A DNA stretch of 64,000 bases from Blastomyces gilchristii SLH14081 (GCF_000003855.2 NW_003101672.1:184351-248350), one strand, 5' to 3'; shown: positions 1-12,076, numbered from the stretch's first letter. Numbers and translations: made by a program. The notes: generated from the sequence alone by a model not told the origin.

Positions 1-48
1 CTACAGGCTAGTTAGTCCAATATCCACTTCTATTCGGACTTGCGTTTC

Positions 49-160
49 ATGATATAAAAACCAAACCCCCCCCCTCTCTCTACTACGAGGGCATTTGATT
101 CAACTTGTCTCCCCTCAACTCGACTCGACTCGACTGTCTTGACTCGACTCGAATCGACAC
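49..160 (+). promoter_or_regulatory. Putative promoter of the aspartic protease gene
   Basis: A TATA-like GATATAAAAA lies at 49-58, followed by a pyrimidine tract (a C run, then CTCTCTCT, about 66-82) and a cluster of CTCGA/TCGAC pentamers at 116-158. It sits 75-185 bases before the protease ATG. CT-rich tracts near start sites are common in filamentous fungi. The transcription start is not visible, so the assignment rests on position and composition only. Confidence 0.35.
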
Positions 161-234
161 TGGGATTTGCCATTTGCATTTGAGCAAATGCAAACCTTGG
201 CCAGCCCTCCGCTCCAGATCCTTTTTTAAGGATC

Positions 235-1978
235 ATGCTTTTTCCGTGCTCGCCATGGCTTCTGTCGCTGCCACTATTGCTGCTGGCGTGGACAGATGTC
301 GTCTCTGCCTTCTTCCCGTACAACCCAGTTCCCAATGCCAATGCTAAGAGCAATGGGTTGTTGTTTCTCGCCGATCTACCCAAGCTAGACCTAAAAGGCC
401 TGAGAGAGCGGTTCTACTCGTACAGTCCAAGTAGGAGCAAGAGCGAGGGGTCTCTTCTTCCTCTTCCGCTAAGAGATGTCAAAGAACCTGTCAAGCTGGA
501 TATTATCAAGGTTCGCGGAAATGTTAGTATTCTTCTTCACCATTTTAGCTTCATTTGATTTTTATTTTCTTTTTCTGTCTAGAGAGATATTGGTATTAAC
601 TATGAATTGGTGCTGGTAACAATTAGGTTCGTCGCCAAAATATTTTCAAGGTTTACCATGCGGATCCCACCCTTATGCCGAATAGTCTAGCTATCAGTAG
701 TGACGGATATGACTATTCCTATTTCTCGATAATGTACTTCGGTTCCGAACGACAGCCCATGTGGATGCTGATGGACACTGGGGCAGCTAACACCTGGCTG
801 ATCAGCTCCAATTGCACCCTTGAACCCTGTAAGATTCATAACACCTTTGGTACCGAGGACTCCAAGTCCCTTTCGATCTCAGATATCCCCTTCGACGTTA
901 CATATGGGACGGGGAAAGTATCAGGGTTTCTAGTCAATGATTCTATCGCCTTTGCTGGATTCGATCTACCAAATGTGAGCTTTGGGTCCGTGTTGGATAT
1001 GTCCAGGGAATTCATGAATTATCCCATGGACGGGATTCTAGGCCTAGGCCGGGGACCTGCTTATAAAGTCAAGGCGCCGACGGTAATGGAGGAACTAAAG
1101 ATGGGTGGATTGCTGAAGAAAAACATCATCGGTATCAATCTTCAACGGCACGGCGATGGGGCACGGGATGGCCAGATTGTTTTCGGCGACGTCGACAAGT
1201 CTAAATTTGTCGGCGATATCTCATACACCAAAACTGTGCCCAACGTAGGGCACTGGGAAGTTCCGGTGGATGATATCTTTGTCGACGGCAAGCCGTTGAA
1301 CTTCCAAGGCAAGAACGGCATCTTCGACACAGGCACCTCCTACATCCTTATCCCCTACGAAGACGCGAAACGCCTCCACGATGCAATCGGCACCGCCGTG
1401 AAAACCCCGAGTGGGACACATATTGGGACCTCCCTTGCTCGACAAAGACGAAGATCGAGCTGGTCGTATCCGGCGTGAAGTATCTTATGTCCCCCAAAGA
1501 TTACGTTGGCGAAACACTCGAAAACGGCATGTGCCGCTCGAGGATCGTAGGCCACCAACCATTCGGGGATAATGAGTGGGTTGTAGGACTGCACGTTTCT
1601 TATGAATGTGTATACTGTTTTTGACTTTGACGAGAATCGGATTGGGTTTGCGATGCGGGCGGATAACGAAGGTTCTTCCGATCCTTCCTCCCCTAACCAA
1701 AGTACGTGTTTCTACTTCGCCCCGCTATCTAGTACACATGTTTCTTATATAATAACAAATGTTGTTTTTTACCTACAGAGCCACCCACAGCTTCAGGATC
1801 CCCGCGCGTCTCCCCCGTCGGACCTCCCAGCGAGGTTAACAGCGGAGGACCGAAACCCGCCGAATCCTCTCAGAAAAACCCTGATTCATCAGATGGAGTG
1901 AAAGGCTTAAGTATTTCGTCCACTGCTCCATTGCTATGGACGCTTGTTTTGTTATCGTCAACTTTGTCTCCTTGGTGA
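235..1978 (+). CDS. GPI-anchored/secreted pepsin-family aspartic protease with two compensating frameshifts
   Basis: Aspartic endopeptidase (peptidase family A1) that enters the secretory pathway and is probably held at the plasma membrane or wall by a GPI anchor. My model has three exons: 235-522, 627-1701 and 1779-1978 (GTTAGT..TTAG and GTACGT..ACAG introns), about 520 residues. Residues 1-25 form a signal peptide with a Leu-rich core. The two catalytic motifs are present: DTG at about 146 (LMDTGAANTW) and about 330 (GIFDTGTSYI). The C-terminus is a Ser/Pro/Gly linker ending in a hydrophobic tail (APLLWTLVLLSSTLSPW), typical of a GPI signal. Fungal CtsD/Opsin-type proteases share this layout. 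The reading frame shifts at 1419-1420 (one base short) and returns at 1589-1592 (one base extra), so the 1421-1588 segment is read in another frame. This is either assembly error or early decay. Intron 1 could instead begin at 511. Confidence 0.82.
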
Positions 1979-2004
1979 AATACCGTCTTTTTTTTATTTT
2001 TTAT

Positions 2005-2036
<32 letters not shown>

Positions 2037-3290
2037 ATTTTTTTTTTAATTTCCGATAATAAAAGCATCACTCTGCCTCCTTGTTTCTATCATCTTTTCT
2101 TTTGTATTGTTTTCTTTCTTGCTCCCGATGGGAATACCGTGATGAGAAGGGGGAAGCAGAAGGAAGAGGGGAAGGAGTGAAACCAGCCACTCCCTCTCCC
2201 ACAACTCGTTTTCGAACCGAGATATACTATACCAGTTGGGGTAATCCGCAATTAGCCCCTGCTTTCTGTTACATACCTCACCCCGTCTTCCACCGTTCAG
2301 CGCGCACTACGGAGCTATTAAATTCGTCTGCATTTTTTTAATTTCTGGTGTCTAGAGGCAAATTATCTATCGCCCCGTTTGTAGTCCATGTTTTATTTCA
2401 GATATGGAGACTTGGATGGCAATAGACCTACACGCACTCTCTATCATGCATATGCACACTCTGTGTCACTATATCTTCTCGGACCAGCTCATTATCAGTT
2501 CACATGTTTCAAATTTTTTCCTGTACATAGATTTACATAGATTTACATACATGGACATATTATATTATATTAGCTATATGGAAGGATTCTTGCGGTTCAT
2601 TTATCTACCACCATCTGAAAAGAAACAGAGAAAAAAAGGGAAAAAGGAGAAAAGGAGAAAATGAAAATACAGAAGGAAGGAAAGAGAACATATTTTTCAA
2701 ACAAAGGATACAGTCCTCATTTCTATTTTTATCTGCAGTCTCGGAGGCGTAGGCAGGCGTGTATTGCGGCGTGGCATATTACGATTTGAACCTAAATGGT
2801 TCCATTGTTCGAACGATGAATGCGTTAAGTACTCCGTCCGCGATTGTATTGCATTGTAAAAGAATTATCATCTCTTTAGATATATAGAGTATATGTGTGT
2901 TAGACCTGGAATTGACTATCTCAACCATTCCCTAATGTTAGAACTGTAAAACACCATATGGTTGGTTGGCTCTCAGCCTGATCCATGGTCTCCAAAAAGA
3001 TGGTTAAGGGATTAAGCGCGCCTAGCGCGACCCAATGTTGGTTGTTTCTTGGCATGCAGGTTCCACTCATGTTATGTCATTCTCTCCCTTCCCCGGCCCA
3101 GACAAACCAACCTTGAAGCAAGCTTCTATCTTCATCGGTTTGCAGTGTAGCGTATTCGCTTTGTTTAATTGGATGTTCGTGCACGACCTCCGTATCCGTA
3201 TATGAGTATAGCTCATAACCGGTAAATAACTCGAGGGTCAATCCTATTTCATTCATTCGTTCCAGGCGCCGCGCCGCGCAGTAGCACCGG
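1979..3290. other. Intergenic region without a supported gene
   Basis: A T-rich tract (about 1986-2050, mostly TTTTTATTT units) follows the protease stop and could hold its 3' end. The remainder has only short frames without recognisable protein features. 3180-3290 is probably the promoter side of the thioesterase gene. Confidence 0.6.
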
Positions 3291-5550
3291 GTGACAACGT
3301 CCTTTGAACCATGTTATCAAATACCACCACAGCGCACAGCCGCCTCTGCCTCTTACGACTGCGCACACACAACCACTCCCAGTTCCAAATTCCGGTTACA
3401 TCAAAAATGCACACATCCCCTCTCCCAATTATCACTGCAGGGGGTGCCTGGAAAGCCAGCTGCTACTTCCATAACACCCCTAGCGGCAACAAAAACGACA
3501 ACAACAGCAACGACAACGACCTCGTCATGCTTCACTATGGCACAGAAGCGACGGCTGCATCAGACGGCTGCTAATTGCACGTTCCGTCCAGTGTGGACTG
3601 AGCGGCGCGTGAAGATGCCGTGGATTGAGGCGTTGAAGTTGGAGAGGGAGGGGGCGGGGAAGGGTGGAAGTGGGAGTGGGAGTGTGTCGCCCAAAGTGGA
3701 TTTGAAGCCGAGGAAGATGGGGGATAGTTTTTATCGGACTGTGAGTGGTTTTCTCTGTTTATTTTGATATGTCTTTTTGCTTCGGTTCGGTCTAGTTTTG
3801 GATACGGGATTGGGATTGAGGAATTGTTTATTTATTTATTTTTATTACTTATTTTAATTTATTTCTGCTTAGGTGCTACCTCTCGCCCAGGACCCATGGC
3901 TGTTAGATACATATCTAAATTCCTCAGGGCATATCCGGTAAGCCCCCTCTTCTTTCTCATCGTCCTTTCCCAATGAAAAAAAGGGGAAAGTATCCTAGTC
4001 CATCTTACAAACCTCCAAAGCACCACCTCTAACGAACCTAACACCCGCCCAGCCTGGGCGCCCTGCTCATGGACCTAGACGCTCTCGCCGGCGTCGTCGC
4101 ATACGGCCACACTGGCGACGCAGTCATGACTGTCACCGCCGCCGTGGACCGCATCACCATCGAGCGCCCACTCAAAGAGATTTGCGATCTGGAGCTCAGT
4201 GGACAAGTCACATACGCCACGGGCCGCTCAAGTATGGAGATTTCGCTGCGGGTTGCGAAGGCGCCGGCTGTGCCAAGCCAGGCGGTTAAGAAGGAGGATG
4301 TGCTTATTACGTGTGCGTTTACGATGGTTTCGTTGGATCCGGCGACGAAGAGGTTGGTGATTTTTTCTTTTTTCTTTCTGCCTTTTTTGAAGTTTTTTTA
4401 TTTTTTTGGATTGGGAGGGAAGCTTGTTTCTGGTTCTACCCTCACTCACTCACTCTATGCTTTGTACCTCCACAAGCGTATGTTTGCGCTTTGCGTTCGA
4501 GTATGTATTGTTTTGCCCGCGTGTGGGAAAAACGCTCGTATCATTTTATTTTCATTTTTTGTTCTAAAAAATTTTCATATTTCAGGGGCTGACTTACTCT
4601 CATTCTCGCTTTCATATGGTATAAAGGCCGGTAGCTGTTGCACCACTCCTTGTGGAGACGGAGGAAGAAAGGAGGCTTTTCGAGCTTGGGGAGAAAAATT
4701 ACAAAGCGAAAAAACAGCTGAGGACGAGGAGTTTACTTCAGCAAACACCGAACGATGAGGAGAGTGATCTTATTCATGCTATGTGGACAAAGGAGATGGC
4801 GTATCTAAGTAGGTTTTCACATCTCAGGCAATTACTTCTAGGGCGAAAGAGGGGAAATTTCTCAAGATAAATAACGAAAGGAGAGCAAAAAACAGATACA
4901 TGTCATGTACGAGGTCACTAGTTTAAACAAATCTCTAACTCCTGATACCAACAGACCCGCAAAATCCTCTCACCCGCCCTAAAAATCTCATGCACATGAA
5001 AGATTCAATCCTCAAATCAGCCCAGATCATGCAACCGCAGTACCGCAACAGGCACAACTTCATGATCTTCGGCGGCTACCTGCTGAAGCAAACATTCGAA
5101 CTCGCCTTCTGCTGTGCCGCCTCATTTTCTAACTCAAGACCAACTTTCCTGTCCCTCGACCCCAGCACCTTCGACAATCCCGTCCCCGTCGGCTCCGTCT
5201 TGTATCTTAAAGCGACTGTTTCGTACACCGAGTCCCAAATCACCGCCACGAACGCTGACGCGGGTCCCAATGACAATAACAGCAGCAGCCGGGGCAGCAA
5301 ATTCACAAAAGTCCAAGTTCGCATTGACTCAAAGGTGCGCGATGCCGAGCACACGACGAAGAAACCAACTGGCGTGTTCCATTACACGTTCCTGGTCGAG
5401 AAGGACGTGCAGGTCATGCCGCAGTCGTATAACGACTTTATGATTTGGGTTGATGCGAAGAGGCGGGCGCAGAATACGAATAAGAGTCTGCTGTCGGGGA
5501 TTATGGAGAAAGACTCGTTTGATGGAATTCAGGAGGGGTTGATAGCGTGA
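3291..5550 (+). CDS. Acyl-CoA thioesterase, ACOT9-like, two hotdog domains, probably mitochondrial
   Basis: Predicted to hydrolyse acyl-CoA to free fatty acid and CoA. Exons by frame and splice signals: 3291-3740, 3873-3937, 4053-4352, 4627-4808 and 4955-5550, giving about 530 residues. Introns open with GTGAGT, GTAAGC, GTTGGT and GTAGGT and close in TTAG, CCAG, AAAG and ACAG. The first hotdog covers about residues 172-290 (GALLMDLDALAGVVAY helix; then LELSGQVTYATGRSSMEISL). The second starts near 360 (NRHNFMIFGGYLLKQTFELA, 364-383), the signature of the ACOT/BFIT family. Duplicated hotdogs and total length fit the mitochondrial ACOT9 group. The N-terminus is weak: 3291 is the first in-frame ATG, and its Thr-rich leader has few acidic residues. 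Another ATG at 3311, in a different frame, gives an Arg-rich presequence-like start that would need an extra intron. The core assignment is secure, the start is not. Confidence 0.85.
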
Positions 5551-6166
5551 GCTAGGATTGTTGAGATACTTTAATATATTTTGGCTTGTTCTTCTTCTCT
5601 ATCTGGATAAGACTATTTTTGTGTTGATATTTTTTGATACATGTTCTTTTGATATGTTCATTTTATACTCTCTCTCTCTCTCTTTTATTTTATTTATTTT
5701 TTTGAAACCCTGTTTCCATCTACAGATAGTTTGCAATCTCTATAGATACACTAAATATATATATATAGCTACATATATTTGGGCCCTTCGACGGGAAGGA
5801 GAGAGACCATTTAGTTTTATTTATTATTAAAAATATCCCTGAGATCTCAATTTGCAAAGTCCAATTGTAGATACCGAGTACCAGGTAATGCTACCTGGCA
5901 TCCCGCTTTAGACGGGGCTGTGAACTTCCTTGCTCGAGCTCTCTGTAACGTACGTTATCGGCTAGTTTCCGGGGGTCACATGGCTTGGCGGGTAAAAGCT
6001 CTGGTATCTCCACATTCAACAACTCGACCATCACACCTACAAAACAAACGGACAGCAGCTATGCATCAGAGAACATCTCTTATATGGAGTAATTATTATC
6101 ACTGTGCTAAACTCACTCGATGCGACATATCTTATTCATTAGTTTACTTTTAGCAGAGCACCGGGT
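5551..6166. other. Intergenic spacer
   Basis: Contains a CT dinucleotide run and T-rich sequence (about 5669-5702) and a TATATATATA stretch near 5757. This is the likely 3' end of the thioesterase transcript followed by the promoter of the Vfa1 gene. No coding signal seen. Confidence 0.5.
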
Positions 6167-7027
6167 ATGACGCTCCCTAACGTTTGGCACCATCGCAAGG
6201 TGGCCGAAACAGCAGCACAATCATGCGATATATGCTATAAACCATCCTCTAGCGTATTGGTTACTCCGGATAAACAGGTGAGCATTGCAACCAGCAATGA
6301 TAATGTATTGATGGACGAGTCTGGCTGTGCTAAAATTCCGACCTCCTCTCGCTATCGCTGTTGGCGCTGTGTTTTAGGATTACTTCTACGTCTGCCCTAT
6401 CCATTTGAAGGACCGTGGGTTTTGTTCGCCCATTATAGACGAGGAGGAGGTTGCAGCGAAGAAGAGGAAAGAGGAAATGGACAAGGAGATTGAGAAAGTG
6501 AAGCAAGAGTACGAGGAAAAAATGAAACGGAAGAAGCCAAAGAGTAAGGACAAGAAGGATGGCGGTGATAAGAAGGACAAGAAGAAGGACGAAGCGGATG
6601 GAGAAGATGAGAAGGCGGAAAAGGAGAAGGATGAGAAGGTGAGCCCATGGCGGCCTGGACTTTTCTGCCTTGTTGGTTGCGCTATGGGGGAACTCCGTAT
6701 ATTTTCTCCCCGAGAATAATACGAAGACGTTTACTGAGCGGTGCAGATTAAATCTATCCAGAATAGCGGAACAGAGACACGCACAGACGATGGACCCCGC
6801 ATTTTCTCTCTCCACAAGTATGCGTCCAGCTTTTTCATTCTGGCCCTTCGTCACCATTTTCCCCCTCTTCCCCCTTTTCACACCATGTTCGAAATCACTA
6901 ACAGGTTTGAAGGAATTTCTACCGGATGCGTATTGACCGTATGCGCAACATGGAGATCGCGAGACGTAATCGTGAACGTCTGAAGAATCCCTCCTTGTTC
7001 CCTTCAGCCCCGAAAACGGATTTATGA
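6167..7027 (+). CDS. VFA1: Vps4-associated protein Vfa1 family
   Basis: Small cytosolic or endosomal factor; in yeast Vfa1 binds the AAA ATPase Vps4 and stimulates it in the ESCRT/multivesicular body pathway. Four exons by frame and splice signals: 6167-6277, 6378-6638, 6747-6817 and 6913-7027, about 185 residues, close to the yeast protein's length. The N-terminal module has C20-x2-C23 (CDIC) and C43-x2-H46 (VCPIHLKDRGFC), a zinc-finger-like arrangement seen in the family. A very charged Lys/Glu coiled-coil segment follows (about 58-124, KKD/KDK repeats), and the C-terminus is short and conserved (RNRERLKNPSLFP, then PKTDL). The last intron uses the acceptor at 6911-6912 rather than the nearer-consensus ACAG at 6901-6904, because only that choice keeps the conserved C-terminal frame. 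Divergent from nothing adjacent; it stands alone on the plus strand. Confidence 0.8.
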
Positions 7028-9056
7028 AATAATTAGCCAGCACGTGCTCTGCAGTAACCGGATCCGCGGTTTCATCCCCTCCATTGAAGCGCGAAACAGG
7101 TGAAGCCACGTTCACGACAGTGCAGAATACGAGCAAACGCGCAGCTTTGTTTACGAACTACTCCGTAGTTATGCATTGAAAAGACCCTTTCCTATTTCGT
7201 CAGCTAAAATCCCCCCTACCGGGTTCTGTCAGCCCTTTTTTGTATTTAGTAGTTTCAAGCGACTGGCGTTCGCCTGTCGGCGCTAAAAGAGCAGTGGTAA
7301 AAAAGGAAGCTACTGTGACATGGGCGTGGACAGGGCCTAGCTACGGTAACAACGTCAAGGCACTTCACCCGGACACTGAACGGAATCAGTTCAATTCTTC
7401 AGGAGAGTCGAGCAAACGTCATACCAAGGGGCTAGCTTCACTCTCCGGCTAGGAAAACTATTTCGAAGGTCAATCATTATTGGATGAACATGGGGCTGGA
7501 AGGATCCTTACCCGTTCTTGGATGCTGAGTAACTGCATCTACACTACTGGGATGATCGATTGCTCTTGGAAGGGATTACCCAGCTCTTTGTCATGGTTCA
7601 GTTGGCACTGGGGTAAGCCCTAAATGGCAGCTCGGCTCCCTCAATCGAGTGATTTTCTTTGCAAGGGGCGGGGATGATTGGAACAAGGATGAGGTCGATC
7701 GTGGTACATGGAGCTAGAAAGGATATGTATCTCATTAACCGTCACAGCGTACCAAATACCTTACCGTAATCTCATCAGCCTCCCTGCTGTTACGATGGAT
7801 AAATGACAGCTAGTCCCTCGGTAACGAACGCAAACTCTCGAGGGCAAAGGATGAAAGCCACCAGGTCGTCAAAGCCAAGCGAGACGTTCTTATTTACGGA
7901 TTCAGGCCCTCAGAACTTCCCAGCTGGATCATGATAAGTTAAGACATAGGGCTTTGCCCACGTGCGCAGTACATATTTACATGCGCAACCTGCCCACAGC
8001 ATAACCGGAACGTATAACAATGTGCCCTTGGAGAGCAAGCTCTAATCGAAAACGGTGCCCTCATCATATCCAATTTCTGCTTTAGGATAAATGACTATTC
8101 GAAAAGCTGGTCGCTTCCGGACGCTTACCGCTTACTTCATTCCATTCCGCGCGACATGACTTCAATTACACCCTCAAGGAAGCGGCGCTAAATGGTACCT
8201 TTATCGGATACGCGCACGCATCGTCCTAGGCAACGCTGACCCCACACACGTTTGTAAAGTAGTTGAACGATTCGCCCCACGGTTTCATGATCCTGAACAC
8301 CGTAAACGAACGCGGAGCCGAATTACCACGCTGATTCGTTGCAGTTTGGTAGGGCAAGCGTTAAGCATGATATCCCAGGCTGGTCTCAGTTAGCGGCGGC
8401 TATTCTTTGCTCCTTTTCACACCCAGGTTGCATTGCAGCAGTTGGTAGATCTCTCGGGTGGGGTTTGTTGAGAACGCCCTATTACATGATATATTACCCT
8501 CGTTACATCTAGGATATTGGAGCCCTGGTTAGTTTTGACGCTGGTGGTGATAAACGTTTGGTATGGAAGATATTTTGAAATACTTATACTTTACATGACA
8601 TGCTTAACATGCTACCCGGCGTATTATTATGACCTGGATCTGACGTATTGTACCCCTTTTTCCAGCCTTACTAGTTACCTATTTTCTGACAGTACGAGTT
8701 CCCGTTGTTCTGGGCTTCCTCCGTGTTCAGCTCGGCTACATAAAGCACTTCCAAGGCACTCCAGGGCCAGACACAACGCTTTTCTTTCTATTTACCAATC
8801 CGCCAGCACCGTAAGTTAGATCTCAGAAAAGCGTGAGAGAGCCATTATTTGTTTGGTCTTCGCGTCAAAGCAAGGCCCGGCCCGCCCGGGTTATGCGATT
8901 TACTTCTGTGGCATTTGTCCGAATCGCCGTGGCGGGAGTTCGCCCGAGTAAATCCGTAGTTTCGTCAGTGTGACATGATGGCCTTGTTTTGTTGCTTTTC
9001 AGGCCCGCCAGTCTAGTCTGCTGTAACTTCGTTCCGTTCGGCTTTCTCACAAAAGG

Positions 9057-9096
<40 letters not shown>

Positions 9097-9775
9097 AGGC
9101 ATAATCTCACCCGCATTATATCAATATTCCCGAGCCTGGTTGCGGACGGTGGAACGTTGAATCCTCTGAAAATTGCAAGGATGTTAATTCAGACAATAAT
9201 CACTCGGTAGAGAGTTTACGATTTTTACTCCGCTTGTACGGCTATTGTTTACCATGTCACGACCTATGATATGTCTCTGTTCCTTCTCCTTTGCTCTCCG
9301 TTTCGTTCCTGGTTTTCCTTTCCTACGTGTTTGACCAAGCTTATTTCTTAGAAGCCCTGCCGGAGTATTCTACAAAACGGGATCGGAGACGAGGAAAGAG
9401 GACAGTCCACGGAGGAGCCGAAAATAAGCAGCAAAGTCGACAGGAGAAACAAAAGTGGATGATATAAAATTGAAAATATAGATTAATGTTGTGTGCGTGA
9501 ACTCTAAGTAAAACGGCTGTCTAATTGGACGTACGTGGCTCCCTTTAGAAGGCTGACGCTGAACAACTGCTTCGGTGATGATGCATTCAAATCGTGTGCA
9601 GCAGATGTAAAAAAGGTAACCAGCAGCAAAGGACGTAATTTTTCGAAGTAATTGATCGATTTGTAATGGCAAGTCGCGTGCACAAGCAGAAGAAACGAGT
9701 GCTAGCCGGAAGATTCAACGCTCGAGCTCTTAAGAAACGCGTTGTCCTTTGGAGCCTGAGGCGCCGCAAAGTCAG
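7028..9775. other. 2.7-kb stretch without a supported gene
   Basis: Normal GC, not RIP-like. The frames at 7240-7452 and 8517-8819 (+) and 9370-9672 (-) start at non-ATG codons or lack any recognisable motif or domain. A long poly-A run lies at 9057-9094. A spliced gene with short exons or a non-coding transcript cannot be excluded by eye. Confidence 0.5.
9057..9094. repeat. A38 homopolymer
   Basis: An uninterrupted run of 38 A residues following AAAAGG. It could be the tail of a retroposed copy on the plus strand, or simple-sequence expansion. I see no clear target duplication around it. Confidence 0.9.
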
Positions 9776-10501
9776 TCAATTCTCTAAGTTTCCTTTCTTC
9801 TTCTTGAGATCAAGGACAGCTTGAACGGCCCTTGGGACGACCTGCTGATCATCCTCGCGCGCCAGCTTTGCCGCGGCCTCGTGAAGAGGCAACCAGTGAA
9901 GCTCAAAATCCTCCCATGCCTCCTGTGTGCCCACGACTGGCAGCTCCGTGGAATCAGCCGAAGCCAGGTACCAGAAAATAATCCGGTGTGGACCACTACC
10001 CCTGCGTTGCTGGACGGCTAGTGGCTCTTTATGGGCGTGTGAGACGTTGTAATCTGGTGCAAGGGTCACAAGGTTGTGGGGTAAGATACGGCATTTGTGG
10101 CCGGATTCTTCGAACGTCTCGCGGATCGCAGCGTCTTCGAGACTTTCGCCGACATTTTTGCGGCCCTTGGGGAGATGGTATTGCCGCCTTTTGCGACAGT
10201 AAAGGAGGAGCACCAGGTCCTTCGCGAGGTCGATGGAGACTGTTCCACAGCCGATGACGAACTCTTCAGAGAAATGTAGGGAGGTGAATTCGTCCGGCAT
10301 ATCCTTATTCTGCTTCCCTGTCGGGCGGAAGGAGTGTTGTTGGAAAATGGAATTCTCTTTTACAGGATAAGATGCAGTAGCTGGTCCCAAGGCTAGACGC
10401 ATCCCTGTTGTTTTTGGGATGTGAGATGTAAGATGATCCGTTGCACAACATGCCTTAGCAAGAAATGAGGGTTTTGTGTTTTGCTTCACAAGTAGAACCA
10501 T
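9776..10501 (-). CDS. Nudix hydrolase
   Basis: Hydrolase of nucleoside diphosphate-linked (Nudix) substrates; the exact substrate cannot be told from sequence. Single exon, 241 residues from the ATG at 10501. The Nudix box G-x5-E-x7-R-E-x2-E-E-x-G is complete: G113, E119, R127-E128, E131-E132, G134 (inside GRKNVGESLEDAAIRETFEE). It is preceded by a beta-strand-rich segment (FVIGCGTVSI) and a PKG motif, as usual for the fold. The first 60-odd residues look unlike the family, so translation may really start at Met34 or Met68 (10300), which would give about 174 residues, closer to the usual compact size. Both neighbours are more than 1.5 kb away, so there is no sign of a shared promoter or cluster. 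Confidence 0.85.
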   Translation of the reverse strand: MVLLVKQNTKPSFLAKACCATDHLTSHIPKTTGMRLALGPATASYPVKENSIFQQHSFRPTGKQNKDMPDEFTSLHFSEEFVIGCGTVSIDLAKDLVLLLYCRKRRQYHLPKGRKNVGESLEDAAIRETFEESGHKCRILPHNLVTLAPDYNVSHAHKEPLAVQQRRGSGPHRIIFWYLASADSTELPVVGTQEAWEDFELHWLPLHEAAAKLAREDDQQVVPRAVQAVLDLKKKKGNLEN

Positions 10502-12076
10502 GGGCTATGACAGCATCAAGCACTTCCCCTCCGTGGCATCCTGCTACCTGATGATGGCGGCCGTTGGGGAGAATTCTCTAGGTTGAGGATGGAACACGTG
10601 CCGGTGCATATCTAGGTTAAAACAGGTTAGGCTAACATAGCTGGTAGCCCTGGTCTTTTCTTGGCGATAGGGCTGGCGTGTTTTCTGCAGGCAACGAACG
10701 GGCTGAAGTGGCGCATCTCGTTCGTATCAGGATCCAAGCAGAAAAAGGAACTGTTTTATGGCTCAGCGCGAAGGAATCGCCAGCTGCTGGTATTTCTGCT
10801 GCCACAGACTTAGATGGTTGGTTGAATGAAAAGGTGGCCCCAGATCTGATCTTATCTGCCATCTTCAACGGCAACTACTAATCCACCCGAATACCCAATT
10901 TAATCTGTAGTAAGGTTCAGTATCTGAAAGGTTAATTATGGCGATCGAAAAATTCACCTCTGGCTTGGATGTAATCCTGCACCTATCATCGTATTTCTGT
11001 CCCCTGTAGTTGGCATTTTTTAAAGGAATATCACTGCGTGGACTGTGTGTCTGAGAGGGAGGAAGCCGTAGGTCGACTAATCTCCACTCAGACCCGCTCA
11101 GTTGGATGATTTATATTTGCCGAACACTCCGTAAGCTCGCTCGCTATACAAGGAATTTAAATATTCTCTCAGGATGCGCTGGGAACTCTATTACTGCCAT
11201 CAAGCTGGGTGGAACGAAATAGGGCTGAATGGTGTGCTGATATCATGGCTGTTGCGATATTGAGGCCTACCAAGGCGCAGTGGATCAGTGTTGTTCTTTA
11301 GCGGACGCCAGACATCATCACTCGAGAGCATCTCTCAAACGGCTTATGACAAGATACAACAAAACAGAAACGGGATGACTGCTGTAACTCGCTACACATT
11401 GCAATGACCGGTGCCTGAAATGACTGACGCGATTCTTGCTCGACCTTTGGAGGCATCAGCGAAATATCTTTTCCCGCAGCCTGCCCAAGCTTGTCTCGCT
11501 CAGACATGTATCAAGCGACAGCAAACCAGGGATGGTGTACAGCATAAGAATTCTTGGCGTTGTTTGTTCCTTTATGGAGTCCGTACCAGGGCCCACAGGT
11601 GTCATAGGCCTTCGTAGGGAACAAAAGATTGTTCGCTGCCAATGAAAGGCTTCCTAGCTTTTCGCTCGAGCACGGATCAGAAGATCCCTTGAAAGGCTGA
11701 TCCTTGGAGCTGATCCTTCCAAGCCCATCCTGATAGTGCTTACGTCCTAGTATTGTAAGACAGCTTAGATCTGTAATCTGTCTCATAGAAACAAATAAGG
11801 TAAAGCAGAGAAACTGAAATTGAGATTGAAATTCAATTTGGAAAAAAAAAAATTGTGTTAAATCAGAAGTTGGCATTGGGAGATATCCGACAGTTGATGT
11901 ATCAATCGTAAAGATATTCGCAAGCCGATCATCAAAGCTAGGCATATTGGGATGTATCAGTAGGTAATGTATTCCGCTTGTCATTTAACATTTCTAACCT
12001 GTCTTGTTAAACGCACGCCCCTTAGAAGAAGTGTTTGGTGCTTCCTTGTTGAAATTTTGAAAATTATGACAAATAT
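10502..12076. other. Intergenic region without a supported gene
   Basis: Contains a 204-base open frame at 10678-10881 (+), preceded by CTGCAG as a possible splice acceptor, which encodes a 67-residue stretch I do not recognise. A 474-base minus frame (11511-11984) is Phe/Ser-rich without domain features. Neither has enough support to call a gene. Confidence 0.45.

Noticed and set aside
1944..2341. Frames after the protease stop
   Set aside because: Run through a T-rich tract or lack any recognisable motif; likely 3' untranslated or intergenic sequence.
6330..7136. 268-residue minus-strand frame opposite Vfa1
   Set aside because: Mirrors the Lys/Glu-rich exon (giving Leu/Phe runs) and crosses well-supported introns of the plus-strand gene.
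10678..10881. Short exon candidate (67 residues) after a CTGCAG acceptor
   Set aside because: No partner exon, ATG or recognisable family; could be chance.
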